DNA of 64,000 nt from Brachionus rotundiformis (GCA_016802295.1 JAESIW010000020.1:4255710-4319709); one strand, 5' to 3'; counted from the first letter of the stretch, positions 35,146 to 48,700 are shown. The notes: a model not told the origin generated them from the sequence alone. Made by a program: numbers and translations.

Positions 35146-35494
35146 CCGTAATGCCTTGCCCCCTAATGCATTGCACTTTAAACCAGAATTCTGGATTTTA
35201 ATGCTGCATTTAACCCACTTTTTTTTCCAGATACGCTGCGACTGAAAATGCTGCATTAAATATGTAAAAAATAATAAAAATTTTTTATTATTAATTTTAA
35301 TATTTTTTATTTTTTAATTTTGATTATTTTTACATATTTTTTACATATTTAATGCGGCATTTTTACCAAAATTTTGACATTAACTGCAGCAATTTCAGTC
35401 GCAGCGTATCTGGAAAAAAAAGTGGGTTAAATGCAGCATTAAAATCCAGAATTCTGGTTTAAAGTGCAATGCATTAGGGGGCAAGGCATTACGG
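35146..35494. mobile_element. 349-bp palindromic MITE with TA target duplication
   Basis: The first 102 bp (starting CCGTAATGCCTTGCCCCCTA) are perfectly repeated in reverse complement at the right end. The dinucleotide TA flanks both ends (35144-35145 and 35495-35496), as expected for a Tc1/mariner-type insertion. The middle is AT-rich, and the right arm has about 35 bp that the left arm lacks before the similarity resumes. It has no coding capacity, so it must have been moved by a transposase made elsewhere. The perfect arms suggest recent insertion or gene conversion between arms. Confidence 0.9.
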
Positions 35495-35923
35495 TATTAT
35501 AAATTAGAACTTTAAGGTTATTATATGCTGTAACCTATTCATTACTATCATTAATTATTCAATATTTACCAAAGTGTCCTCAACACGTCTAACTTTTTAA
35601 GAATGACACCAGAAGTGAGTACTAATGGTACATGCACGTAATCTCTAAATAGATAGATTTCTCCTTAAGCTAAAACACTCAGACCCACTGGACAAATGGT
35701 ACACTAATGCATCTTAGTATGCTAGGGGCAGTACCGCTGAGATCCAAACTTTTATTTGGTGGTAAACAACATGGTGGTCATCTGATTGTGGAACGGGATA
35801 GAATGAAATGGTAGAGTTTCCATACATATGACATAAATGTCTTCTATGCATCAATCTGCCTGCAGACTCACCTAACTCCGTAAACCGAGACTTCGCCTTA
35901 GCAAGTGAAGTAGGCGTTTTTTT

Positions 35924-35976
35924 TGACAGCTACCATCACATTTTCTGACAGCTACCATCACATTTTCTGACAGCTT
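35924..35976. repeat. 22-bp tandem repeat, 2.4 copies
   Basis: The unit TGACAGCTACCATCACATTTTC occurs twice without change, at 35924 and 35946, and begins a third time at 35968. It follows a T run that ends the GC-richer stretch. Confidence 0.9.
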
Positions 35977-36458
35977 TTTTCGAACTTTTTCTCTTCAATA
36001 AAATCGTCTGACTTGTGGTCAAAACACCGGTCAATTAAACATTTTTAAAATATGAATTTTATTTACAAAAAAGTTTTAAAGAATGACCCATACTTTTTTT
36101 ATACTTAATTAAGTGGAAAGATTGAAAAAAGTTCCATCAATATTTATTGATAGCAGATCAACAATTTTAGAATTCATGTCAAACTTGTTTAAATTGTTTA
36201 GATCTATTTTTATAGGTAGTATTATAAATTTTAATGGGGTATTATTAATCGATCTCTTACATTACTTAAACGATCACTTAATAAAATATATTATTTTATT
36301 TTTTCTATTTATAATATTATTTATTCGATTAATTTGATTAATTAACTGTCTCTAATAATAAATACTTATGTATTCTGAGTTTTTTTGTCACTAAATTTAC
36401 TGAAGATGAGTATGATTATGATGAATATAGCTCTTAACTTAATTAATGAACAGTTGAA

Positions 36459-36826
36459 ATGAATCAGAATCTGGAGACGAGGTTCAAGAATCCAATAAAA
36501 AGAAAAGAACCAGGAAGAACTGGATCTATGAGAGAACATTGCACCATCAAGAAGCATCCAAAGACTGGATGCAAACAGCTAGTTGTTCCTGTCCTTCCTT
36601 CTTTAAAGATCATATTTGTAAGCATCTTGTTGGCTTTGCTGCAAATATGAAACTTGTCAAAATACCAATCGAAGCTAAGCAAGTAGTTATTGGACAAAAA
36701 CCTAGAAGAGGTAGACCGTGTAAGTCTAAAAAGGAATCAGAAGCAGATAAAGAAGAGAGAGTTGTCAGCTCAATCAAAGTTCTAAAGCGAAAGATAACAG
36801 AAGTAGAGGAAGAAACTCCAGATTAA
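36459..36826 (+). mobile_element. MULE transposase derivative: SWIM zinc finger with internal deletion
   Basis: An open frame to the stop at 36824-36826 encodes ASCSCPSFFKDHICKHLVGF, a SWIM zinc finger (CxCx..CxH), followed by IPIEAKQVVIGQKPRRGRPC and a basic tail. That ending is typical of Mutator-like (MULE) transposases. Just before it in the same frame, from about 36465, lies NKKKRTRKNWIYERTL, which resembles the N-terminal FLYWCH-side linker of such proteins. The whole DDE catalytic core that should separate them is missing, yet the frame is open. It is either a deleted non-autonomous copy or a small captured protein. The first residues are unsure because the frame upstream of 36465 soon meets stops. 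Confidence 0.7.
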
Positions 36827-37072
36827 TTTTAATTTAAAAAACATTCTTATTTTTTAAATATATTTATTTAACGAAAATAATTTTTAAATTATAAAATCGA
36901 AACTTAAATGGAAAAAACTTTTTAAAAAAAAATAGATAAATACACAAAACGAGAATAAAATTGATAATTAACCATTGTCTCCATGGGGATAAATTATCAC
37001 ATACATTTTTTTTTGCTAAAACTATTATCCTGATACAGAATGAGTGATCAAAGTTGATTTAATATACAAATT

Positions 37073-38859
37073 TTAAAAAAACACTGGTTCAACATCCATT
37101 TTGGGCACAACAAGATCACTTTCTGAATTAATCTTACTTTTTATTTTTTCTGGACTTATATTAGCACCACGATTTATTTGTCCAAATGAAAAAGTATCAT
37201 CTCTGGTATCCTTTGACATGGAATTAAATGATAAAAATTTTCTTTTTTTTATTTGACTTTTTTTTCCTATACTAAGCACTGGGCTCATTCGTAATTTTAA
37301 ATCCCAATTTTTATTGAGCAACTTTTTACCACTTTTAGTCTCAATTCGATTTTTAAGTCGCTTAACAAACCTGATTTTCTTAGCCATCACCAAGTTAGAT
37401 ATTAAAATAGAATTTTCGAAATTGGGAGATAGATCGAAATCGTTCGAACTTGGACTACATGAATTGGAAGAGCGCAATGATAAAGGTGAACTAAAACCGA
37501 CAGTAGATTTCCTTGGAGAGGTCAGTCGAATTGGAACATTCCTACTAAAACATCCGTCTTTGGACGAAGGTTGAAAAACATGTATAATTTTGTTCATTAT
37601 CACCGTTTTGTCATGGAATTCATCGATAACTGAGCAGACCAATTTAGACGGATTAACTTTGGGACTTTCCTTTTCATACTGATTCGAGATCTCGGTCATT
37701 GTAGCAAATGTTTTTTCTTCTGAAATTGTTGACAATGATGAGTTGCGCATGAAGATGCGCTTTTGATTTACCATTTTAAAATTAGGAAGTTTATTATCTA
37801 AAATGACTTGATCGAAGTCTTCATTGCCAAAAAACTCATTGTCATTAAAACCTTGTCTATTTTTTTCCAAATAAACATCATTTTCTTCATCATAAAATTC
37901 AATTCTTGGCAAAGTTTGATTGCTCAACTTGGCTTCATATGGACAATCAACTGGAAGTTCTCTAAACCCGTATTCAATTGGTGAGTCCTGCAGAAGACCA
38001 ATCTCATTCTCTGACCTAACATGTACATTCTCATAGTGATGTTTTGAAATTAAATTATGATTTGTTGTTTTTTCTTTCATTTCGACTGAATACCAATTTT
38101 TGCAAACTCCATTTTTACTATCTTTTTTGGCATATTTTTCGGTCAAAAGTGAGCAAGACCTTGCCACAAACTTGGATTAAAAAAAATTTAAATTTAAATT
38201 TGGAAAAAATTAATAAATAATTTTATTATTTATATATTAATAGTTTACTTGTGGAATACAGACTAGCATTAAAATACTTAATGGTTTTATTTTATTTTCC
38301 ATACTATAATTGAATTCAGCATCACAATGCCAAAGAGGATCAAAGTTTTTACCATTAATGCATTCTTTATCCTTAATTATCCAATAATTTACTTAATTTG
38401 AATATTTTCAAATTTAATTTACTATATGGGTAGTAATCACGATAATAAAATAGACAGCTGTTAATATGGTAGAAGTTAAACATGATGGTACAAACCAATT
38501 GTAATGAGATTTAAACAGGTCGCTTCTATGAGCAAATATGAGGCTAAAAACTGCCAATACCAAAGAAAGCAAAGCACCTGTGACTAGAAAATTCTATATT
38601 TTTAAAGAATTTTTTTTTCAAATATTTTATTCTTACTATTTAATCTATTCAAGGCGGATAAACCTTCGTTTTGACAGATCTCGCAGCGTTTTATTTTTTC
38701 ATCAAGATTTTGATTTTGATTTCGAATGTGCTCAAAATTTTGAATTCGTTTATTATGGAATATTTGCTCTATATTTAGGCTAACGACCACCACCATCAAT
38801 ACAGCAAATACTCTGTTCAAATATCTGAGACTTTTTTTTACAATCATGGAATGATTCAT
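37073..38859 (-). CDS. orphan four-helix membrane protein with long cytosolic tail
   Basis: Four exons, 38637-38859, 38423-38583, 38249-38371 and 37073-38170, give 534 residues. I do not recognise the family. Four hydrophobic helices can be seen: near residues 17-35 (VFAVLMVVVVSLNI), 77-92 (GALLSLVLAVFSLIFA), 107-127 (CLTSTILTAVYFIIVI) and 158-172 (LSILMLVCIPQ). The loop between helices 3 and 4 has two Cys (KECINGKNF, WHCDAEF), the loop after helix 1 has CEIC. This is a tetraspan layout, like claudin or tetraspanin relatives, but without their signature motifs. The remaining 360 residues are charged and Ser-rich with several SP sites and probably disordered. Donor and acceptor sites are good and the joined frame stays open, so the gene looks real. 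Confidence 0.65.
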
Positions 38860-40423
38860 TGTATTTAAATATTCGAATTAGGAATTTTTGCTAATTTATT
38901 ATTCATTTAACTTAAATCAAGATGAAACTTTAATTTCATTTTAAATTTTAAATAGCTGAATAATTTATAACATCAAACTTTATAGTCTTGTCTTTTTAGA
39001 ATTTTCATAAATGATTTAAATCCTTCTAAGAAATTAATTTATTTCTCTGCTAAACTAATTAATCCTTAAATTTTAAAAACGGAATTTTAATTGATAATAA
39101 AATGTTTTAAATATGTCAAAAATTCTTTTTAATTTTAGTGATTTGTTTGTTAAGAAATAAACATTTAAAAATGGTCTGGTGCCTCTACTGTTGTACGAAA
39201 CGATTCTTCATGTAATAAAAATTTTTTAAATCACGTTTTTTTGATAGCCATAATATGTTTTATACAACATATTATGCATTAAAAAATACATTACATTACA
39301 TAGAAAAGGTTTTTTTTTAATTTTTTTTTTATTAAAAATTATTGATTAAAAATTTAAAAGATATTCTACACCCTCTTGTTTATTTAAAGCTATTCGTAAA
39401 AGCTTTTTTAATCTCGAAAATTTAATAAATTATATTCAATTCAATGTTTAATTCAGAATTAATTTTATCTTTTTTTAACTTAAAATTTGATTAAGATTGT
39501 TTTTATTAAACGAATAAAAATTTTAAAGATTTAGTACTAGTAGTAGCTTAATCTGTAGCTTAGAGGTTATCTAAGCATAGCTGTAGCAGTCGTTTCTTGT
39601 TTCGCTTGTTTAAAGTTTCGTTTTGACAATATTTAGATTCTTTAATTAAAAAAAGCTAGTTTTAAACTTATTTTACAATATAATTGAAATAAGTTAAAAA
39701 TTAGCAGAAAAGAGCATTTTGTTGATGAAAAGATTATCGGCCATATTATTTTAAAAATTAAAAATAGGATGCTTAACTTAAAATCTAAGTCCGAGATTTT
39801 TTTTCAACTCTTAAAAGAAATCATGTGAGGATTATGATTAATATATCACGATTGATAATCATTGTCATAAAAAATTATTAGTTAAATTTAACTTGAATTA
39901 ACTAAATATTCATATTTTGATTAATTATCCTTGTTACTATTATTATTTCTGGCAACACATGAATGATGGTAAATCAATCAGACAAAAATAAAATAAAAAA
40001 AATTTAAAAATTATATTTTCTAAATTTTTATTTACGCTATTAATTTTTGTTATTAATTTTTTGAATAAAAAAAAGTCAAAATCTAATAGGAAATTAGAAA
40101 AAGAATTTTAGGAAAATATTCAAAAAATTCCATAATCTATTCCGAAAATTTTTTCTAAATTTAAAAAATTATTGACATCATTTTATTTAGTTAAATTAAT
40201 TTTTATATTAAAAAATTTATCTTTTAAGATAAAATATACCTTATATTATATTTCTCTAGAGGAAATCGTTCATAATCTAACTGATCAAAATGATAAATTA
40301 GAATTGAAATTCTAAGTAAAAAAAAAAATTATACCACAAAAAATATTCATATGTGTTGCCAAATTTTATAATTTCATATTTAAATATTATATTATTTAAC
40401 ATGATGATGTTGAATAAACGAAA
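38860..40423. other. intergenic upstream region shared by two divergent genes
   Basis: 1.56 kb of AT-rich DNA between the orphan membrane protein (-) and ZnT5 (+). Long T runs and no recognisable element. A short GC-richer patch occurs at about 39540-39610. Confidence 0.5.
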
Positions 40424-42925
40424 ATGAACGATTATTTGAAGCAAACAAGACGAACCAGCTCGTTTTCCTTTAACGACGTTGTTCATCTACTAATCTTACT
40501 TTTAATTTCAAAATTCTTCAAATCATTTGGAATCTACCTGTGCTACGATTTATTAAAACACATCCACATAGTCCAGTTGCTTTTTTTCTCGCTCTTAATC
40601 GCATCCATATTTTACCTGCTGCTTCAAAGACCGTTCTCCGATTCAGGATCTTCGAAAAAACCTGCCACACTTACCAAAATCCAATACATACGTCTATTTA
40701 AATATTCCAGCTTTCAAGTTTTTATAAAATTGTTGTGGCTACTTGGTCTGACACAATGTGGTCCTTTGCGAACTACTCTTATATTCGAACAATCTGAATT
40801 TGTTATCTTATGCACTATTAAAGCAATTTTTCTGTCCCAAACAAACCCGTCACGAAGCCGAGGTGTATTTTTACTTTTAGTTGGTACATTAGTTTTATTT
40901 GCATTTGACCACGACCGACTTCAAACAGATTCCGATCACCCTGAGGGACGACATCATGGAATTATATCCCATCTGTTTTATTGGTTAATTTCTTGGTTTC
41001 AAGTATCGGACCACAAAGCTGGAATTATTTTACTTTCCATAGCTCTTTTTTTGCAAATCGGCTTCAATCATAGTTCATTGACTAAAGTTTTAGTTACAGA
41101 TTTAGGTGGTCATAAGCGTCTGAGAGCTTTATCGATTGTATTTTCAACTATAATTATTGCCCCATGGGCCATTTTTAATCTTTTTACAAGCATCATAGAT
41201 CCATCAGCATATACAAGTCTCACCACAGATGATTCAGAGCTTTTGACAAACCAAACTCAACATTCATGGCTTTACTACCTAATTCCTACTCTTCTAATGT
41301 CCATGTTTATTTATGTAGTTGATTATTATGTTGACTCGTATATAAGTAGCAAAACCGAGTCCAATTTTACGGCAAAACATGGATCAATATTTGTTTTTAC
41401 CACATCAGTAGGTCTTAGTTTTATTTGGAACTATCCACATTTAGTAAAAGTGATGGTAATGGACAAAATAAAGACCATAGTTGAGCAAGAGCATGCTTTA
41501 TCTTGGGGAGTAATAATAGCGTACTTTTTGTTTGTGATCGCCACAAATAGTCTCAGTTCGCCATTAACAAGTCATAAGGGAAGTTTCATTGGTTACTCTT
41601 CAGTTGGCAGTCCTTTGTACAGTCTCACTGGTGAAAATTTAAAAAAAACTTCCATGTCAATGGTAACTGTGGCAAAAAATATTCTGAGAGAAATAATTTC
41701 AAATAATGATTCAAGGAAAATATTTTATTTTCTATGTCTAAATTTAATGTTTACCTTTGTTGAATTAATTTACGGAGCTTTTACTAATAGTAAGTGATTA
41801 TATTAGATTTAAATTAGAATTTTATAATTTTTTTTTATCAAAACCAGGTCTTGGTTTGATATCTGATGGATTTCACATGCTATTCGATTGTTCTGCTCTT
41901 GTGATGGGTCTTTTCGCTGCTGTGGTCAGTCAATGGAAGCCGACCAGAATCTATTCATATGGCTTTGGTAGAGTTGAAATATTGTCCGGATTTGTAAATG
42001 GACTTTTCCTAGTAGTCATATCTTTGTTTGTATTTTTTGAAGCTTTTATGAGGCTCTTCGAGCCTCCAGAGATCAAAAGCGAGAAGTTGATTTATGTATC
42101 ATTTGCTGGACTATGTGTTAATTTATTCGGAATTTTCGCATTCAGCCATGCTCACTCACATGGAGGGGTTTCAGATGATTCCCATTCTCATTCACACTCT
42201 CATGGTCATAATCATAGCCATAGCCACAGCCATGGATCAGGGAACTGTTCTTCCGAAAATGATAACATGAAAGGTGTTTTTCTGCATGTTTTAGCCGATA
42301 CTCTGGGAAGTGTTGGAGTAATTATATCATCATTTTTGATCCAACAATTTGGTTGGTACATAGCCGACCCGCTATGTTCACTTTGCATATCAATTTTGAT
42401 ATTTTTGAGTGTTCTTCCCTTACTTAAGCACTCTTCATCAGTTTTATTGCTAAGAACGCCTGAAAATAAGGAAAAACAGTTTAAAAGTTTACTTCAAAAA
42501 GTAAGTATTGACAAATTTTTATCTAAAATTAATCAATTCGTTAATTTAGATATTGAATATTGATGGTGTTTTGTCCTATAGAGATGAACATTTATGGCAA
42601 TTGTCTTCCAATAACTATGTGGCAAGTCTTCATGTTCAAATAAGTCCTGATGCATATGAACAACTGATATCTTCTCAAGTTAATTTAGCAAAATTTTTTA
42701 TCTGTGGACAAAAATTAAAATTGTATTTATTAAAAGATCCATTCAATTCTTAAAGAGCAAAAATTGAATAGTTTAACTCTTCAAATTGAGAAACAAGCTT
42801 TTTTTCAACATTTGCAGGGTCTTGGTGCAGATTTGGGTCAGATAGACAATGCTAATCTAGTTAAGAGACAAGATAATTTTACAAAATATAAAACAGAATT
42901 TTTGAATGTGGAAAAATTTGTTTGA
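40424..42925 (+). CDS. SLC30A5: zinc transporter ZnT5 (SLC30A5)
   Basis: Four exons, 40424-41789, 41848-42500, 42550-42678 and 42737-42925, give 778 residues (human ZnT5 765). ZnT5 moves zinc into the early secretory pathway, usually as a heterodimer with ZnT6. The first 440 residues form the extra block of helices unique to ZnT5. The cation diffusion facilitator domain follows: LGLISDGFHMLFDCSALVMG and HVLADTLGSVGV supply the two HxxxD zinc sites. A His-rich loop at about residues 556-588 (SHSHSHSHGHNHSH) lies between helices 4 and 5. The cytosolic end reads LQIEKQAFFQHLQGLGADL. Both zinc-site HxxxD motifs are intact, so it should transport; ZnT6 lacks them. Confidence 0.95.
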
Positions 42926-44483
42926 GAAAAATCACTCCAGAACTAATTGGTTATTTATTTTGATTAGTGCATATTTTTAAATAAAAAATATAAAAGTTTT
43001 TTTTAAAGTATTGTAAACTTAACTTTGAATATTTGGTGCTTATTCAGTGTCAGAAAACTTTTAAAAAATAGATTCAACTATCAGCAAAGATATAAGACAA
43101 TGATATAGAGTAATTTTTGAATTATTTAAATAAAAAAATGAAATTTGATAAAAAAAAATAAATTTGAATTAAATAAAGAGCTTTTGATTTTTATTTCAGA
43201 CAATTATTTAAGCGTCTAGATCTTATGTACGTCATTAGGTATTTATTTATTTACTTAATAAGATCAAAAATTTCATTTAAATTATTTAATTTAAAAAATA
43301 AAATAAATTTACTACTACGCTTTTTTAAATTTAATTTTAATAAAAATCACATCTCATGAGAAAGCGTAAATTTATCATTATTCAGAAATAAAATTTAAAT
43401 ACTCTAAAGTGTTTTTATAAATACTAATACTAATAAAATACAAATATAAATTATAAGATTATATATTTTTTAAAATTAAAAGTCAAATCATTAAAATTAA
43501 AAATTGAATCATTTTAGTACATGAATCGAAAAGACTATTTTTTTAAAATTTAAACTTCTTAATTTCCCACGCCAATTTAACTTGCACGTGAAAGAAAAAG
43601 AGAGGGAAATAGATAAAATTTAGCTTTAATGTGAATTAATTAATTTCAATTTTTTCATATAAATAATCAATAATAAATTTTCTGATCAAATTAATATTTG
43701 TTTTTAACATTAAATTTTAGCCTATAAAAGTATATATTTCAATTTTCGTAAATTTTAATAAAGTTCATATTAGAATTCAAATTAATAAAATTGTTGTCTT
43801 TTTTCTTATTTTGAAATTTCAAGGAAACAAAAATTGATTATTTTTTTAATAATATTTTTTAAAATTAAAAATTTTACATTTAATTAGAATATTTATTATA
43901 TTTAAATATATTAAAATATAAATGGCTTATCAGAATAGTAATTAAGTGAGAATAAATTTGGTCAAATTTGTCTCAGATCAGATGTCTTACGCAAAATTTA
44001 TTTATTTGATCAGATTAATTTTTCGATTAAGGCGTTCATTTTGGCTTAAGAAAACGCTCAAGTCCCACTCTTGCTTCTAGTTAGATCCAATTTAGATGAA
44101 AAATGAGCGAAGGCGTTAAATGCTAAGAACACGAGATGGAGAGCAAAATTTCAATAATTTTAAATATTAAATTTTGAATGAAAATTTAAGAGAAAAATTC
44201 TATTTCTCTCTCTTCTATGGTTTAAAAATGCGTAGGTTGTAAATTCGAGTCGTCGTTTAAACCATTTGAACACTATTAAGATAAACTAAATTCACAGTGT
44301 ATTTTAAATTAAGAAATGACATTGAGATTACGCGAATACGAGGCCCACGTTGCTAGAAGCACGGCTTCTAAACCCTCATATATTTGATGATCAAAGCCAA
44401 CATTTTTCATACCATCTTTTTGAAATCAATTTTTAGGCTTTGGAATTTTTTCCTACTTTATTTACAATTACATTGTATGTGAA
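42926..44483. other. intergenic, possible 5' untranslated exons of the next gene
   Basis: AT-rich for the first kilobase. From about 44020 to 44380 it is GC-richer with stops in all frames, which would fit an untranslated leader or old repeat upstream of the zf-met gene. Not resolved. Confidence 0.4.
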
Positions 44484-45787
44484 ATGCCAGTGCCGGATGA
44501 CCAGCAGAAATCAGCTAAGCTACAAAAGAACTACAGAATAAGAAACTGTGACTGGCATTGCCAAGTTTGTGAGATTTATTGTAATAGTCAGACCCAATTT
44601 GATGTTCACTTGATAAGCCAGAAACACAAGCAAATGGATAAGAAAAGAATTCAGATTGGTAATAACTCATTTAATTCTTTGGACAGTAAGCTTTCTACTG
44701 ACGAAAACAATAACTATGAAGATAGACCCAAAAGTAAATTATTTAGCTAAATAAATTGGGTAATTTTTAACTTTTATTAAAGTTGACATCCATAATTTTG
44801 AATTGGCTGAGTCACACAAAATAAATGCCAAAAGTTACCTAATACCGGAGTCAAAACGAGTGGGAAAATTTGAGAAATTCGGCTTCTATTGTGGCAAATG
44901 CAATGCATTTATGACTGGACAGATACAATTAGTTATGGTAAGTTAATTTATTATGGTTTAAACAAATCAATATGACTTTTTTTTAGCATGTTAAAGGAGC
45001 GAAGCACCAGTATTTTTCGCCAGGCGAGATACCAGGCTACGTGCCATCCAAAGTATACAACCCAAATTTAAGAAATAGCAAATTGGTCAATCGAACTTCC
45101 ACTCACCAGTCCACAGAATGCACACAAGTTCAGTCTGTCAAAAAACAAATACCTTGCTCTACGCCAGTTAAAGTCAATCAAGTAAACAGTCAATACATGG
45201 AGTATTATGGTAAAAATCAGAGCGTCATGCATTCCCAATACTATCCCCGATACTATTCTGGAAGCTACCAAAGTCCAATATTTGGTCAATATGCTCAGCA
45301 GTCAGTTTTTACAAGTCCACCACCAACGAGCTCGGTTTCGCAAAACCCGAACGGAAACTATTATGGTCAGTACGTGAATCAGAGCTCACCAGCCAATCTG
45401 CACAACTATCGTATTGCCCAGTCTTTTCGCGTATTCCCAACCAATCAGTCAAATGTCATAGTTGTCAATAATGACAGCAGAAGTGTAAATGACATGAACT
45501 CTAAGCCGTCCAGCTTCGGCTCAGGTTCAGAGAACTGCTTAAATGTTTCCTTTGAGAAAAATTATCCGGCCTACAATGGATACGAGTCGCCAGTGTTCAA
45601 TTTGAATATACAGCAGCCTAGAGTTGCCAATTATTCCAACAATTTGCCCATACCAGCCAACCAGTCACCCCAAGTTTTTTATCAGAAAAATTCGAATCGT
45701 TTTTTGCTTAATTCTGATAAAAACTCAGTTTCAACAACACCTCAAGTCAACCTAGCTTATTACCAGAATTATTCCATCATAAGCTAA
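44484..45787 (+). CDS. two-finger zf-met (U1-type) zinc finger protein
   Basis: Three exons, 44484-44733, 44783-44937 and 44987-45787, give 401 residues. Two C2H2 fingers of the U1/zf-met type are seen: WHCQVCEIYCNSQTQFDVHL followed by ISQKHKQ (residues 28-54), and FYCGKCNAFMTGQIQLVMHV followed by KGAKHQ (about 121-146). In both the Cys pair and His pair are separated as CX2C-X12-H-X5-H. Such fingers bind double-stranded or structured RNA in ZNF346 and ZNF385 proteins. The second finger is split across an intron. The remaining 250 residues are rich in Gln, Ser, Tyr and Asn and likely disordered, with prion-like composition. It may be a ZNF385 relative, but paired fingers of this type occur in several families. 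Confidence 0.75.
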
Positions 45788-48700
45788 TTTTGAAAGCTCT
45801 TTTAAAACTGAAATTTTTTCTTTTATTTTTTTTTCTAATTATTTTCTAAATCGTTTAATTTTTAAGATTTGATGAAAGTTATTGAAATATTTTTGTTAAG
45901 AAAGCGACCAAAAGAGTGATTTTATTTTATTTTGAGTCGAGATAAAGCCGCGACAATTTTTTCCTTTTAAAGCGGATAATGTATGCAAAAAAAATGCATT
46001 CCTCTTTACATAAATCGATTTTTTTTTAAATTATTGTTTTGAAGCTTTGAAATTTACAAGACTTTATTTTTCTGTCCACTTGTTTCTTGATAAGATTGAC
46101 GAAACTTTTTATAACATTTCATTTTATTTTTTCGATTAAGTATTTAATAAAAATTCAATTAAAAGATATTTTTTCATCAACCCTATTGACAAAAACTAAA
46201 ACTTCAAATTATTAATAAATTTTGAAATTAAGGAAATTTTTTTTTATATAAATCGATTAAAAAAACAATAATACGGAACAAAAAAAAACTTATTTTTCCC
46301 ATTTGAATTGCATTAAATAGCTTCAATATTTACCTTCAGCTGTGGGCTATAAAATTTAAAACAATCAAAATTTGCCATACTTTTTATTCTGGAAAAAACA
46401 CTAGAATACAACAGATCTATAATTTATTTTTCCAGTTTTATTACACTTCTTAAATTTTTTATGTATGTAAAGCAACTTCTTTTTTTATCGTCGAATACAC
46501 ATGTAAAACAAATAAAATAAAATAAAAATGTAATTCTATCTGATAATATTTTTTTCCATTACTTTAGAAATAATAAAAAAAACAATTGAATTTTAAATAA
46601 ATCAATATTCTTAGAAAGAAGTCTTTAAAGGTAAGAAAAAAAAGACCGCAATAATTTGGTTTTGGTCCTGGCCTAAAAACTTACCAAATCATATAGTTGA
46701 ATGAGAAATTTAATTAATTTTTTATTAAATCTAGATTAGCTGACCAAAATATATTTTAATGAGTTTATATTGAAATTTTATTAGTAAATTTAAGGTAATG
46801 ATTATTTTACAATTTTTTACCATATCTATATACAATTATTGTTAATTTTTTAAGTGTGATGTTATTTAGTTTTCTTCAAAGTAACTTAAACTTATCCTAA
46901 GTAAAAAATGTTTATGAAGAAGCTTTAGAAAATATAATGTTTCCTACTTAGGTATTATTATGGCCATTATAATTTGAAATTTAAGAAAATATTAGCAAGA
47001 TTTCTGTTTAGTTATTAAGGAAATTAATTTTATTACCAAAATAATTGATATCTTTTAAATAATTAGAAATAACACTTATAATTTTTTATATTTTTTCTCG
47101 CTTTTCATTATCAAATTTAAAATAAGCTGAATATTTTTCAAACTTAATATTTTTAAGAAACGAATATTTAGTTATAATTCAAATTTTTGTTTTTATTAAT
47201 CATTTGAATGAATAAGTGAGAGCTTAACACTTACAATTCGTTTTTAATTATTTCAAAATATATTATTCAATCACTAATGACATTTAATTAAGAAATTGAT
47301 TTTTTTTTAATTTAAATAAATTGTCAAGAAAATATTATGAGATATTTTTAATTAAACTTAACTTGGAATTTAGTTTTTGTTTTGTTATTTAAAATTATAT
47401 TTAAATAAATTGACCAAAATGTTTGGTTTAAAGATAAGGAAATTTATTATAATTAAATTGTCTAAAATCTAATTTTATCTTCAATTAATAAATATTTTTT
47501 CATTATTAAATGTTTAGAAGGAAAATATTAATTTTGATTTCTAATTATAGAAATTTGTTTCATCATTAGCTTTGTATTTTGCATGTTAAAACTCACAATC
47601 AAATTAAATATCATTTCCTCAAGGACTCTCTTTAGATATTTTATTCAAAACAGATTTAAATAAGTTAATGATTAATTCGCCTGATAAATTTATTTTATCT
47701 AATCAAAACAAACCCATTTTATAAATATTTAAATAAATTCTTATGAGAGTTTACTGATCTCATGTTTTTATTTTTTTCTATTTAAACAAAATATCGAAAA
47801 AATAATTTTAAATAGTCCATTAATAGCATACGGTCTAATCTAATTTTGATAAAATTTATCCCAGAATTATTATAAAACTTTCACTTTATCAAATTTAAAT
47901 TATATAAATTTATCCACTTTTCCTTTTTTCTATTCAACTTAGGGATATGATTTAAACCAATTTGTTCTAAATACAAAAGTATCATGAAAAAAAGATCTCA
48001 TGATGCTAAATTCGTATAGAATTTTTTGCGATCGATAACATTATATCCTATTTATTCCACATTTTGAATTCAATATTTAGACATTTATAAAGGCTAAAAA
48101 GATTTATTCATTGTAAAGTTCTTTTACAATAAGAATAAAAAAATGTATTAAAGCTTTTTTCGATTTTGGAAAATATGGCTTGTTGTTATTTATAAACTGT
48201 CATAAAAAGCTATAGCCAGTTTTAATTTAATTGTAAAGTTAAATGTAATAAAATGGTCTACGTATTGATGTAGAATTATCCAAACAATTTAAAACAAGTT
48301 TTTGATTTCAAAATAAAATTAAATATCTTGTTATATTTTGACAATTATTTTTTATAATTAAAATACAAACTTTCAATTATTTAAATTCTTAATTTCAAGT
48401 TTTGAAAGGTTTTAAATTTCTTTTTTTTTAATTAAGTCGCACCATCGTTAATTAAAAAAAAAATCAATGTAATTATATTTTAGTTTATGGATAAAAATTC
48501 TGAAAATTCCTCAGCTTTTCTTTAATGATTTAATATTATTTATTCTCAATTATAAATGCTTTCAATAATAAAAAAATAAAAATTATTCTCAAAAATCTTA
48601 TTAATCTATTTATTACAGAGAGATAAAGTTTTCGAACTAACAGCTTAAATTTTAATTTGGCAAAGCTAGAGAAAAATAATTGTTAATATCTCAAATATTT

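Larger units (their letters stand above)
35020..36112. other. intergenic with MITE and short tandem repeat
   Basis: Holds the palindromic element at 35146-35494 and the 22-bp repeat at 35924-35976. Between them, about 35570-35920 is GC-richer than average with stops in all frames; it may be a decayed repeat but was not identified. Confidence 0.5.

Noticed and set aside
36464..36697. Antisense frame over the MULE-derived ORF
   Set aside because: The sense strand encodes a recognisable SWIM finger; the antisense protein has no features.
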